DNA of 64,000 nt, taken from the NCBI GenBank assembly GCA_019044685.2, contig JAGTXX020000011.1, forward strand, positions 2,046,001 through 2,110,000, in the 5' to 3' direction. How positions within the stretch are numbered: the stretch's first letter is position 1; each line of letters starts with the position of its first letter. Shown here piece after piece: positions 42,712 through 54,591 of this stretch. The DNA comes from Nannochloris sp. 'desiccata' (Eukaryota > Chlorophyta > Trebouxiophyceae > Chlorellales > Chlorellaceae). The position numbers and the translations under genes were made by a program. Below the pieces are notes generated by a model, which was given only the letters and a program-made list of their open reading frames with translations, searched no databases and was not told the origin of the DNA.

Positions 42712-43584
42712 ATGGCAGAGATAGATCCTTATATCATTGGAAGTCAAGTCGCTGTGCGTACACAGGGAGGAGAGGTGAGTGTCAAATAAAATCAAATTTC
42801 TGATCACCCATAGATGTCACCATTTAATTTTCATATCGTTGCACAGAATGTCTCTGGAGTCGTTTTTGGGTGTGCCTTTGATGGCCCACAGAAGGTGATC
42901 ATTATCCAGCAGCCCGGCAGCACTCCTTTCCACAACAACCTCAGAATAATTAAGCAAAACAGCATAGAGAGCGTTTTAGAAGCCGCGGTGCCATCGGGAA
43001 AGCCAATGGAGCCTCTCCCGCCTGTAGACCAAAAGCGTGGTCGCGAGCGGGAAGAAAAGGCTGTTCGTGCAGCAGAGCTTGAAGCAGCAAAGATAGGTTT
43101 AGATGTCACAGAAGAAGGACAGGCAGTATTTGATTCACTTGCAAAGACATTACCGTGCAAATGGAGCAACAAATCAATCGTGGTGCTGGATGAGGTACGG
43201 ATTTTTCATGGCTTGATCGGGTGCAGTTGCAGAAAAAGGGCTAGTGCAAACGATAGCTCTGCATAGTTGTTCATGTATTTTAGCGACAATCAAGGTAGTG
43301 TTACTGACCATCAGTGGACTTCTTTATGTTTTACAGGTATTTATCAGCGAACCATATGCCCCTGAAAATTGCAAAAGCCTTCACCCCGATGACACAGCAA
43401 CATTGGATCGGGTAATTAAAATTGTAAGCTTTTAATAGTCAATTTGCCCGTTGTTTTTGCACTAAAATGATAATTACTAGATAGTACATTCAAAAATCTT
43501 GCTTTACATGTTATTAACGCTTTATGTACCCTCGTTTTGCAGCTTAAATCTGAGAAACAAAAAACGACGCCAACAGGCAATTAA
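42712..43584 (+). CDS. LSM12: LSM12 homologue
   Basis: Exons 42712-42774, 42847-43194, 43337-43423, 43543-43584, all phase 0; 179 aa. An N-terminal Sm-like fold (IIGSQVAVRTQGGENVSGVVFGCAFDGPQKVIIIQ, about 8-45) is followed by a helix-rich linker (KRGREREEKAVRAAELEAAKIG) and the LSM12 anticodon-binding-domain-like (AD) region: TLPCKWSNKSIVVLDEVFISEPYAP, then DDTATLDRVIKILKSEK. LSM12 binds RNA-associated partners such as ataxin-2-type proteins. A TGTAA at 43667-43671 follows the stop. Confidence 0.92.
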
Positions 43585-44079
43585 GCATGGTTCCAAACTG
43601 GTTTCCACGAAAGTTATTGCCGCGGGAAAGAATTATTAAGATAGCTTGTAGTATGTAGATGCCAATTGTAACAATTGTTTTGGTATTATACTTAAATTAG
43701 CCTAGGTAATCGAGGGTTGTTTTAATAGGACCTCTGGGTGGTAAAGTTCGAAACAATTTCGTGAAGAGACCGGACCGTAACAGCCTTAGACATTATGTTG
43801 CATAAACCTTTGTACAAAGTAGTGCTGAGATTGTGATAGTCAGCCCAGAGCCCTTGTTTCAGCTACTGATCGGCAGGTAACAAGGGAGGGCAACCCTGCT
43901 GTTCACAGTGGGCATTTTCAAACCACAGTCCGATTCTTTGATAAAATTGTCTCAAATTTGTAAATGCATGCAATTGCGCATTTCGCTGCTCTTTAATGAT
44001 TAGTCGTATATAAGTATTAAGTCGGTATTCGAACACCGCTTTCTGCATTGATACGTAAGAAGCTTGCGCAATCGGCATT
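43585..44079. other. Intergenic region, LSM12 3' / pTAC3-like 5'
   Basis: 495 bp. No coding gene or tRNA was found. An ACAATTGT-type inverted repeat lies near 43666-43678, close to the TGTAA, and could be a 3' hairpin. Upstream of 44080 is presumably the next promoter. Confidence 0.35.
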
Positions 44080-46544
44080 ATGAGCCGCATCATGCCTTTG
44101 GGAGCAAGGTGGCAAACTGCCAGTGCTATTCCCTGCAGCCCACAATTTAGCAATAAGAAATTACAGTGCTCCAGATGGAGCCGGCTTCAGGCTGCTAGTG
44201 GCGGGGAAGCTATTTCAAATTTTGCACCTGGTGTCATCGACAGCGACTTTGACGAGATGATATCAGGGGGCCAAGAACAAGGCCTTGAATGGGTATGGAA
44301 AGCAGGTGAACGCTTAGAAAAAGAGATAAATGACGAGGCTGAAAATAGAAAGCATGCTGAACTTGTTGGGGTGGATGATTTGGAGCAAGGCGGCGTACAC
44401 ATTCAAGGGCGGAGGATGATTAAAACCGAAGTTTATGTCGACGAAGATGATAAAAGGAGGCATGTTTGGCATAGAAAACTGCATCTTTGTGCCGAACAGG
44501 GCGATTATTCCGGCGCTGAAGAGGTCTTGGCTAAGATGAAGGACCAGAAGCACAGACCGGGACCCAAGGCTCACCATGCGTTGATTATCAGCTACGTCAA
44601 GGGTGGAAATCCTGGAGGTGCTTTAAAAGCTATTCGCGAGGCTTGGAAAAGTAAGTTCTTGTGATGTGTAAGCATGTATTATTTATATTAGTTTCACTCA
44701 ATTTAATTGTATAATAATATCCATATTTTTTTTTACCTGTCTGCAGAGGTTCAACCATTGCCCCAGAGTTACGCTGCTGTTGTGTACGCTTTTCTTCAAC
44801 AACAAGATATTGAGACTGCTGTAGCAGTCTATGCGGCTAATCGCAGGGCTGAAGTTTCCTCTGAAAAGAGTTGGGCCGCCCTTACAACTGCATTATTTAG
44901 CACCCGCGATTTCGAGCGTGCAGTCGCTCTCCTCAAACTGGTACGCTTAATAATTGTTCTTAAGAAAATTACGAAAATATAATAATTGTGCACTTCTTAC
45001 TTTACACTTTACTTTACTTTACTTTAACCTTTATATTATTATTTTTCAGGGTACGAACGAGGGTTTGGAACCTGACAAACGGCTTTATGAGGCAGTGATC
45101 AAATATTATTGCCGGCTTGGTGAGCTACAACTGGCTTTAGAGACTTTGGACAATATGAAGGCAAGTTAGCGAAGAATTAGTTAATTACAATTTCGCATTT
45201 GTTCAATATTCTTTTGTGGACGCGAATTTTAAATGCTTTTTACTTTCTCGCCTGCAGAAAAGAGGATGGTTGCCTGACAAAGATCATTTTAGTTCGCTGG
45301 TGACTGCGCATGCTCTCGCTGGTGAAGGCGAAGTTGCCGAAAGCTTATTGATGGAAATGTTGGTAAAATGCACCGGAACATCAACCGCGCCTACAATTGG
45401 AGCTATCAATGCTCTCCTTCGATTGTATCTTCAAGAGCAGCTCCCTACTGAAGAGTTAACGCATAAGATAACAGAATTGCGCCAGGTTATGGTGCGCGCA
45501 GGAATTTCCTTTGATCGCAAAGGCTATTCTCTCCTTCTTGAAAGCAGCGTCTACATACAAGATCCTCAAATAGGGCTGTTCGCATTGAAATCATTGCGCA
45601 GTCAAGGCAGGGGAAGTTTGCAATACGTCTCGGACGAAGATTTGGGGAAACTTTTGCTTCAATTATGCTCGCTTGAGAGGGCCGATGGCTCTGCAAAGAA
45701 ACCTGATGTTGCTGGAATTTACGAAGCTCTTAATATTATTAGTTACGAGCAGCGCCCGCTGTCCGGAAAGACGATGCTGACTGATGAAGAAGGTAGAACT
45801 TTCATTACGGCATGGATGGAAAATCTAGTTGTCAAAGACGAGGGAGAACAAGATTTGCTTGACGTTGATGGAATTAAATTGGATCCAGTTACTTATTGCG
45901 CTGTGGATGAATTAGGAAACCAACTTCAGGTGACAAAGATGAATGTGAAGGAGCTTCGAGCTGAATTGGCAAAACGCAAGTCTCCCACGAGAGGAAACAA
46001 ACGTGAGCTGGTCCGTCAATTGCAAAAGGCAAGAGTCGAAGCGGAGGTACAGGGGGCGACGCTGGATATTAAGAAGGATCAGAGCAAGCGCGTTGAGGTT
46101 GAGTTTGTGGAGCAAAGTTACACTAATGGTAATCGTGTACATGAGAAAGTCTACAAAGACCAGCGAATGCTGGAAGAAGAGGAGGAGGAAGATGAGAATG
46201 CAACCGTTGACGAAGTGGAGGATGAAGAAGATGAGGAAGGAACTCGCCGCTCTAATTTAGATGATGATGACGACTTTGATTTCGACTACGAGGATCGAGT
46301 TTACAGCATGATGAAAGCCCAGGGCAAATTTAACGATTCTATCGCTGCTTCCGCCGCGCCAGGTCTCGGTGAGGCGATGGCCATTTGCCGCGGAGCAATG
46401 GCAATGGGCGGTGTTCCTACCAATGCCGATATAAACGCAATCTTTACGGGCGCGAAATCAGTTAAGGACAAAGCACTGCAACAGAAACTAGAGGAATTTT
46501 TCGCTGACAAGCGAATTGCTGATCGGCTTAGCAGCAATGAGTAA
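44080..46544 (+). CDS. PPR-repeat protein with SAP domain, pTAC3/PAP1-like (plastid transcription)
   Basis: Exons 44080-44650, 44747-44940, 45050-45160, 45258-46544; 720 aa. The N-terminus is basic and Ser/Gln-rich, like a transit peptide. From about 125 the PPR motifs run: HRKLHLCAEQGDYSGAEEVL, HHALIISYVKGG, YAAVVYAFLQQQDIETAVAVY, YEAVIKYYCRLGELQLALETL, FSSLVTAHALAGEGEVAESLL. A SAP DNA-binding motif (VKELRAELAKRKSPTRGNK) lies near 525-560. The C-terminus is strongly acidic, then ends in FTGAKSVKDKALQQKLEEFF. PPR plus SAP plus an acidic tail is the plan of plant pTAC3/PAP1, a subunit of the plastid-encoded RNA polymerase complex. Identity is inferred from architecture. Intron 3 has a GC donor. 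Confidence 0.75.
44997..45026. repeat. (TTTAC)n-like microsatellite
   Basis: A short stretch of repeated TTTAC/ACTTT units inside intron 2 of the pTAC3-like gene, just before the acceptor. Simple repeat of no evident role. Confidence 0.8.
45161..45257 (+). other. GC-AG intron
   Basis: The donor reads ATGAAG/GCAAGT and the acceptor CTGCAG. Removing 97 nt joins NMK to KRGWLPD in phase 0, continuing the PPR motif. All other introns I placed in this window start with GT. Confidence 0.85.
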
Positions 46545-46594
46545 ATTGTAATTACAGACTAGCTAATGCAAAAACAGAAAACATAAACAGACAA

Positions 46595-49500
46595 TTAACG
46601 CCTTGACTTCTTAGCAACACCGCTACCACCATCAGCACGTTTGCGTTTCATTCGAGTCTCTTCATCGTCAGAGAATTCCTTCTGCTTATCTTCGCGAACG
46701 GCTTGCTTCTCCAGCTCATCCCAGTCCAAACCTTCTTCCTCCTCAGAGTCTAATTCGACATCGCTGTCATCATCGGACTCCACTACAGATTCGTCACTGC
46801 TCTCCTCTTCACTCTCTTCTTCTTCGCCTTCTTCACCATCGCTAGGTGCGAAATCGGACTCTTCTTCTCCAGATTGCTCTGAATCACTCTGGTCAGCATC
46901 CAAGAAATTCCATCCACCGTCTTCAACGAAGCCTTCAGGATCCTCTTTGATAGACTTGAAGATGTTCTTCCAGTTCAAATTGACTTTAGACTCGTAGTAC
47001 TTGATTTCGATAGAAGTAAGCCAATCTTTGATGGTCTCCAATGACTGTTGAGGGATCGTATCGATGCGACCAACATCGCGATTCAAATCCTTCCAAATGA
47101 AAACCATATCAAAATTCCGGAGGTTGAAACCTACACGCTCTAAATTCACAAGATTTACCTCAGAAAGAGTCATCACAGTGAAGGGCATCTCAGTAAGCTC
47201 AACTAAACAGTTGACGGTAGGCATAATGAACGAAGTGGAGCGAGCTGGCACTCCGAAGAAACCAAGTTCGCGGAAGGGAATTTCAAACTCCAGGTTGAGA
47301 TCTCTGCAAAACAAAACGTTGGTTAATAAGCTTAGCATCTTATCGGTGCAAGAGGCTACTTAATTAGTACTTACCCGAAATCACGTTCCCAAATGTCTTG
47401 TTGGACACGCTTGACAAATTGACTGAATTGACGATTGATTTGATTGCGCCTTTCACGCTCGCGCTGCTCCTCTTCGATCTCATCGGGATCATACATCGAC
47501 CGCCTTCCGGCATCCAAGGTCTGAACAGTGTCCATGACTTCAGCATAAAATTGGACATCATTTGTCTTCTTCTTGCCGACCATGATGGGGTTAATCAGAT
47601 GGAAATGGACGAGAGTAATCATCTCATTTTCAGCAGGCTGGTAGAAGGCGTGTTTGACGTTCCTGTACATGATGTCCAGCTCTTCTCCCTTGGGAGAAGT
47701 GTATCTGAAACCGTTGCTGTGAGCTTCAAGAGTACCAGCTACCTTTCGGCCTTTACCTCCAAACGCAGGCCTGATCCACACATCAGGCAAGGCGAAAACT
47801 CTACCTTTACCCTTGATAAGCTTCTCTTGCTGCACGAGAGTTGCCCGCTCGGCCTTCTCCTTCTCCCTCTGCTGAACCTGGGCGCGCATAGTCTTAACTT
47901 CCTGCACAATCTTCGCGGCATGGCGAACGTCTCCAGTGCGGAAAGATAACTCTTTCACAAAGATCGCAGTGGGGAATTTGGTACCACCATCAGAAGAAGG
48001 TCCGAAGTTAAAGTTAATGCGAATGTATGCATGCTCGTTATCCTGATTATTTGTGGCGTTCTTGATAGTCAGGATATGGAAAGGAACCAGCATGCCGTAC
48101 ATAGGAACCAGCACGCATTCGCTTTTATGGTCAACTTGGATAGTAAGGGCGGTTGATTGGTTGATATCTTTCACCGACTTGTAGGCAACAATATCAGTGA
48201 TCTTTTTGCTTGTTCCGCCGCTACCATTAGCACCCGCAGAATTTTTGGTAAGCATCTGCAAAGTATTTTGATTGACACGATCCAAGAGCTCTTCCTGATT
48301 TTCTTTATGACGGCGCCTGTAAATAAATAAGACAATAGAATAGGTAGTATTAAACCGCTGAACGGAATAACAATATAGTTAGTCAAAACGAAGAATATTA
48401 CTTTATTCGCAACGCACCTCTCCTCTTCCCTGGCTTTAAAGTCGACTTGCTCAGTACGAGCAGACTTGCGAATGCCGACTTGTGCGCCTACGTCTTCATC
48501 CTCTCCTACCTCGCCTTCAGAACCTTCCTCCTCTTCATCTTTGACGAAGTAAGCAACGTCTTTCCAGTCCTTTGGGGTCGTCAAAGTTGCGACATCGGGA
48601 GCAGATCCTCCGGCAGTAACGACAACAGTGTCTGCCAAAAAAAGGGCATAATTCTTGGCTTCTTCGTCAGAGGGATCGGACCGTTCCAAAGCGGATATGC
48701 CTGTAAAAGAAGCGGCGATACATTAATTAAGCTGTCAGAGTATGTAGAAAGCGTTGCTTTTTTACTTACCAAGAGCGACATTGAATGTCATTCCTGCCTT
48801 GACGGGCTTCTCATTAGTAGGAGAAAGTGCTTGCGTATTGTCGCGAAGCTCGATACCAACCGCAGCACCCAAGTTCTTGGGCATTTTTTCAGCCAGGTCG
48901 GCATGGCCCTTGTCCTGCAATACAATGTGTGTACCATAAGGTCACTCTTCGTGATGTCCATACAAAAAAGGTTTAAAAAACAATTAGATGCGAAAAGTGC
49001 GGGAGAAATAAGCCTACCTTGAGAGTCTGAGCTGCAGCAGCGTAGGCGGCAGACATAGGTGCTCCCTCGACAAGTGCAGCGATAGCAGCTGCATGGGCTG
49101 CATTCACGGCAGCATACTGGTCCTCCATTTCCTTATTAGGGTCCACAAAGTAGGTACGTCCAACATTAGCGCAGTAGGATGCATATCTGCAATTAATTCG
49201 TATAAAATTAGATTTTTGAAATCAGTCCTGGCATCCCGTCCCTTCGATCTGTCCTCGGAACCTCTCCAATAAGGCACTTACTAGCATTTGAAAACCCCTT
49301 TTCAACGCCTCACAGCACTTACCTGGCACCAGATTGGCAAAGAATCACTCCATAATGCATGGGCTTATCGTTACTAGTCCCAGAAAGCTTATAGTCGTAC
49401 TCGCCGCCAGACTGAATGATTGGACGGTATGCCACATCAACAAAGTCAGCCTGCAGACATAAAAACATATAAATTATTAATTATCAAGCTAGATTAATGT

Positions 49501-50639
49501 ATAATATATTAATTAATACGCTCTTATAGCTTGTAGAGTACCTTGAGCTTGACACTAATCTTCGAAGGGTCTTGGATAACTTCCTCGAGACGGTCTGCCA
49601 ACTTGCTGTGCTTCATTTTCTTCTCTTGATCGATGGTTTCTGCGATATAAACGGGTATATAAAGATGCTTAGTATACAGTGTAATACATTCAACCTTTGA
49701 ATGCCGTTATTTGTGTCATTGTTGTCGAATCAATTTTACTTTTCCCTCTCCCTCTTCACAGCTCACCTTCAATGTCCCTGATTGCACGGTTGTTCATGGC
49801 ACTACTGACTAAATAGGCAGCTTTTCGGACGTTTTTCACCTCATCATCATCTTTAACCGATAAAAGGCTACCAATAGAAGCACTCACGTCGACAACAGGC
49901 AGCTCAGAGGCAGATAAAGCAGCAGCCCAAGCTTCGGCAAAGGCCCCCGTGGCTTTGTCCTGCAGGAGGGGTAAAGTTCGTGTTAAATGCTAGTTAATTA
50001 GCGACATTATTGTATAATAAGGCTGTAACAATACGTGAAAGTGAACGTACCTTGACGAAAGCTCCGACTACAGCCTTATCAGCTGTTGCTTTGGCAGCAG
50101 TAAGAAGCTCTTCCATTTGCTCCTTGCCGTCTTCCTTCTTAGGCTTGGCCAGAAGGTTTAAAGTGAGGCCAGCATCCTGGCAAACACCTTCTAGCTGCTT
50201 AAGAATGTCCACTTTCTTACTTCCGGCAATGGCATGCACGCCAGACCTCGTGAACATTAAAATAGTGTCTGCCAAAACAAGGCGAGCGGGGATTAGAAAA
50301 CAAGATGATGTTGCACAAAATTTAATGGAGCATAATTTAAAGGTTTGTAAACCGTATACAAGTGAGCTTACCAGTGAATTCATATCCTAGCAACCACAGG
50401 TACAAGCTGCTGGTCTTGGAGTATCTGAAGCCTTCAGAAGCACTTCCTGCAGGCACGATGATCGCAAAAGCACCACCCCAGCTGTCTAAACCCTCCTGCA
50501 ATTTGATGAAGATGGTGAAAGTAAAAATTGATCAAAGCAGCTAATTAAGGAGGTTCAATGTCTGTAGACTTACCTGCCAGGCAGAATACATGGATTTCAA
50601 ACGCCGGCCAAATCTCTCGGTGTCAAGAGTGACCGCCAT
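46595..50639 (-). CDS. SPT16: FACT complex subunit SPT16 (histone chaperone)
   Basis: Eleven exons on the minus strand: 50639-50574, 50495-50372, 50268-50051, 49959-49767, 49639-49542, 49450-49323, 49186-49018, 48914-48770, 48700-48418, 48316-47375, 47303-46595; all junctions in phase, 1024 aa. The N-terminus (about 1-430) is the aminopeptidase-like domain (WGGAFAIIVPAGSASEGFRYSK, YDYKLSG, GMTFNVALG). DIVAYKSVKDIN opens the dimerisation/middle part; tandem PH domains hold VLVPMYGMLVPFHILTIKNATN, HLEAHSNGFRYTSP and FFGVPARSTSFIMPTVNCLVELTEMPFTVMTL. The tail is very acidic with a basic KRKRADGG end. SPT16 with SSRP1/POB3 loosens and rebuilds nucleosomes for transcription and replication. Confidence 0.97.
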
Positions 50640-51011
50640 ATTGGAAAATTTCTCTAGCTAAAGAGTCTCTGAGGGTTTCTAAGAGTTCTTAAAATACAGC
50701 AGATGTTAGATTCCTTATCGAAAAACTGCTCTGATCAGTTAGTTCAGCAGATGGCAAAACTACTTGCTTTGCTTGTAGCAAATCAGGGAGCTCTAGGATC
50801 GCCTTTATTGTTTACTAAAAGGTTATATAGATGATCAAGCTACCCTCGGGAATTTCTGATACTAAATTTGGGACAAAATTATTCAAATTGTGTACTGTCG
50901 GCCTGTACCTCGCCCAAAATTCCCAAGCAATTGCTGTAGTGGCTCCTCTTGTTGAATTCGGTGTCTATTGATTTACTTTTTATGATTGTTACAGCCCCCT
51001 TTGGGGCAATT
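50640..51011. other. Intergenic region, SPT16 5' / AP-1 mu 3'
   Basis: 372 bp upstream of SPT16 and downstream of the AP-1 mu stop, both minus-strand genes. No gene recognised. The SPT16 promoter should lie here. Confidence 0.35.
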
Positions 51012-52783
51012 TTACATCATACGCAACTCATAATCACCAGCGGTAGTTATATATCTCACCCACGGCAGCGCTTGGTACCCACTACGCTCAATAACCTTTA
51101 AATATCGAACCTGAAAAAGACGAGGCATTGTCGGAAAAGCGAGGTCGGTTTATAGCAGTTGGAAGCATGGATTATAACCAAATTCAATCTAAAAAGGTAA
51201 ATTTCTTACCTGAATACCGGACACTGTAAAGTATGGTACTTCAAACTTCACTTTAATGGGTGGCATGCGACCTTTGCTTTCTTCTTCCGCTTCCACTGAT
51301 GGTAAGCCAAACTTGCATCGTAAAAGGAACTCTTTGCCGCCTGGGAAATTCTTGATTTTCCAAACCAATGCATCCTTTTCAGGTGCATACGTTGCGCTAC
51401 CCTGCACAATCGAAAAAAATGATTGCCTTAAAATATAGAAATCATCAAGGAAACCACATTTTAAGCAATCGCCTCCCGACAAACTTGTCAACTTAAAGAC
51501 AGGCAAACGTACCTGAGATGTGCGCACAACCGGTGTAATAGCATCCGGAGGAAGAGGCAACATGATTTCAACTGACGTAGCAGCGCTTCTTTCTTTAAAC
51601 TGTGATCTGGCTTTTACTAAATATTCAGTTCTACTCCGGCTATGCTTCTCAACTTGGCATTCTACCCAAATAAGAGGCTTGACATCCTGGCTCAAACGAT
51701 ACGTCCTGCAAAGGAAGTGAACACAACATTTTGTTCAATAATTGAATGAAGGGAGGAGAGAAGAAAAAAAATCCTCATCCAACTTTAGTTGTAACTTACA
51801 TGAGATCAAAGGCGCCATCAGGAGGAATAAAAGAGATTGTACGATCTCTTTCAAAGCTTGCCAGCCTGACACACTGATGGAACTTCATATCTTCTAAGTC
51901 TACAGCCTTTTGTCTTCCAGCACGCCCCTGTGCATCAAATAGTACCTTATCATTAAGACCCAATTTGCATTCGGGCATCCCGCTGAGGTAGGTCCTCATT
52001 TTTAAAGCCCCTACAACTTCACTACGCACCACTGTACCATTTGAATTAACTAATAAATTAACTGACTCTACAACATCCAAAAATACTTCGTTCTTCTTGT
52101 AGTGAATGCCTTCTGTACGCCAAGAAACGGCATTTGTTACGGCCATTGGAGGTCGAGCTTGCACCGCCATTTTATAAGCATCGACCTTGATATATTCACT
52201 GAGGATCTGGGCTTCAGTGAATTGAGGGTAGCCGAAATCCATAACCTCGTCTAATAGCTCGTATGCAATGACGAAGTTATCTCGAAGTGATTCTTCTTCA
52301 AGCTGTAAAGAGGAGAAGGGGAAAGGCGATCAGAATCGATGGCGACGAGAAGTGGCAAAATTTCGACTTGATAAAGACTGATCAAATCTCAACTCACCTC
52401 CCGGAAATAATGCTTGAAGATTTCAACAAGCTTGTGTAGGAATGCTAAGATAGCTATAGCATTGACGTTATTTCGTGCCAAGGCTAATAGGTAAAGGTTG
52501 GAATATTGAACGTAAATGTAGCTCACTTGATCGTCCTGGATCACTGGGCTAGCTTTACCAATCTCTTCTAGCTCGCTCAGCTTGGTCATAAAATGCTCAG
52601 TTGCTTTTAATGGAATGTCACCCCTGCGCCATGATTCAATAAAGAAGAGGTTGGAATAATGCAAAATAATAAATATTGACGATGAAGTCAAAGATAATGG
52701 GTTGATGCTGACCTGTAATCTCTAAAAAGGACGGGTTTTCCTTTGCTATCGAGCAAGACCAAAGCAGAAATAGCCAGCGACAT
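51012..52783 (-). CDS. AP1M: AP-1 complex subunit mu (clathrin adaptor medium chain)
   Basis: Exons 52783-52713, 52623-52398, 52302-51800, 51705-51513, 51401-51210, 51110-51012; 427 aa, the family length. The longin domain starts MSLAISALVLLDSKGKPV and ends in EIFKHYFREL; then FGYPQFTEAQILSEYI and the mu-homology domain (AVSWRTEGIHYKKNEVFLDV, KCGLNDKVLFD-type core, VKFEVPYFTVSGIQVRYLKVIERSGYQALPWVRYITTAGDYELR). The VRYLKVIE...WVRYIT ending and FGYPQ..E point to AP-1 rather than AP-2, whose mu has a different end. It sorts cargo with Yxx-hydrophobic signals at the trans-Golgi network. Confidence 0.95.
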
Positions 52784-53042
52784 TTGGTCTGCTAGCGTGT
52801 TTTTCAAGATCACAAAAGAATGCTAAAGCCTATTTTTGAAACTTGCAAGCCGAATTGGCGCATCTATTCAATTGCTGGACAAGTAACAAATCATAAGAAT
52901 AGTATGATCATTCGTCATCGAGGGTTTAGAAGCAAAATTAAATAAATGAAGAAAGCAGAGAACTTTTCTTACCCGCCAGCCATTCAAAGCCAAACGCCGA
53001 CCTCAAAGAGCGCATTGCAGCTGGCTAGGAGGTAAAAACGAC

Positions 53043-53802
53043 ATGAGTATGGCTTGTTTCACGTCGACGGCACTCCGCGAAGCAGGCAACCTTGTGGCTA
53101 AACCCTCAATTAAGCGTCGGAATGTCAGCCTTCGTGCTGCAGACATGTCTGCCTCTCATTTTGGCACCAAGGCCCTTGAAGAGTTTGAAAAATCAGAATT
53201 GGGACAGCTTAATATGGACGACTTGACAGCACTGTCCGAACAAGTGAAACAACGAGGTGACAAAAACTGAGTCGTCGGTGTGAGGGCTACGTCATTTTGT
53301 GTGGTTAAAGAGAGTTGCTAAAACTTAACAAGTACATTTTTCCTTCTAAATGCAGTGGATACTTTGAAAAATCTTGAACTGCCAGCAGCTTTGAAGCTAC
53401 CTGGGTTGGAATTGCCATCAGAGTTGAAGTTGCCAATTTTTTCGGGCGTCGGTGATGCAGGTAAGCTTAAAAGTAGTAGAATTTTTTCTAAGTGTTTCGA
53501 TGGTTTTTAGGCTTCCAAATTAATCAATATCTTTTACTAACGCAGTGCGTAAATTTGGAGAAGGAATCGACACTCCTGCAGAGCTAAATGCTGCATTTGA
53601 AGCTTTAAAAAGTAGTTCAGCTGCTGCTCTTGCCGATGCTGTGCCCCAAAATGGCGGTGATTTTGCTCCACACTGGGGGTCACAAGCGATATCTGGAGTT
53701 ATTAATTCTTCTACAGATAATATTCACGGTAGCATTCACGGACTATTGCACCAAATAGTCGTTCAAGTAACAGACAATGTCAGCAGCATAGGTGCTTTAT
53801 AG
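53043..53802 (+). CDS. Unrecognised protein with plastid-like N-terminus and LP repeats
   Basis: Exons 53043-53256, 53356-53460, 53546-53802, introns both phase 1; 191 aa. The first ~35 residues are Ser/Arg/Lys-rich (SIKRRNVSLRAAD) and lack acidic residues, like a transit peptide. Exon 2 encodes a short repeat of leucine-proline units (LELPAALKLPGLELP then SELKLPIF). Exon 3 encodes an amphipathic helix and a C-terminus rich in His, Ser and Val (NIHGSIHGLLHQIVVQVTDN). I recognise no family. It is divergent from AP-1 mu (259 bp between starts) and convergent with UBL5. Confidence 0.65.
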
Positions 53803-53929
53803 AAAATTCTTTCATTACCGCTAATTTAGACACTTTAATTTTAACTTTATCATACTCTCGGCAACTCAGCATACTCTCCAATTATTATTATTTCATCATT
53901 ACAAGCATGCTTTTACTTTGTACTCTAGT

Positions 53930-54325
53930 TTAATTGTAATATAGTTCTAGGCCCATTCCATCATGAATTTCGTAATCTGCTAGTGTGATATGATCTTTAT
54001 AAACAGTGTACCATTTTTGGATTCTAATTTTCTCTGGCCTTGTACCTGCACGAAACAGAAGATGAGATTAGTTAGACTCGTAATGTTGAATGTCTGGTCA
54101 GGGGTCTTCAGCCTGCTAATACCTCACAAATATTGAGCCAAAAAGCTACTTACCGGTCTGAGCGGCAACCATCTTTTTCAAGTCTCCTATCGTGTCATCT
54201 GGCATGCACTTGACGCGTATCTGTAAGCATATTCATGATAATTAGTGCGATTTTTATCCGATATAATCCCATTCAAACCTGCTTACCTTCTTTCCCAAGC
54301 GGTCATTCAATATAACTTCGATCAT
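53930..54325 (-). CDS. UBL5: Ubiquitin-like protein UBL5 (HUB1)
   Basis: Exons 54325-54287, 54220-54154, 54045-53930; 73 aa, exactly the length of UBL5. The sequence [58 protein letters not shown] and LELYYN aligns along its whole length. The C-terminus is Tyr-Tyr-Asn, without a Gly-Gly, as expected for a modifier that binds non-covalently. HUB1/UBL5 binds Snu66/SART1-type HIND elements in the spliceosome and affects use of weak 5' splice sites. The three coding exons are all short. Confidence 0.97.
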
Positions 54326-54591
54326 GTTCACTTGGCAATACCTTGCTGAATATACACTCAGCACCCTCTGTGCAGTCTAGAATCTTATGTAGCAAATCAA
54401 ATATGTAATCCCAATGCTTTTATGCGCTCTTCGATCGAAAATGGCCTGCTTAGATCTTCGCAGCACGAAGGTTTCAAAGTTCAAAGGTGGTTGAAGTCGT
54501 TCAGTAAAAACCGACCCTAAATCGCCATACGCGCTATTTTTATTGGAGCATCAATTCCCCAACAGTAGTATCAGATTTTTCTAGAATTAGT

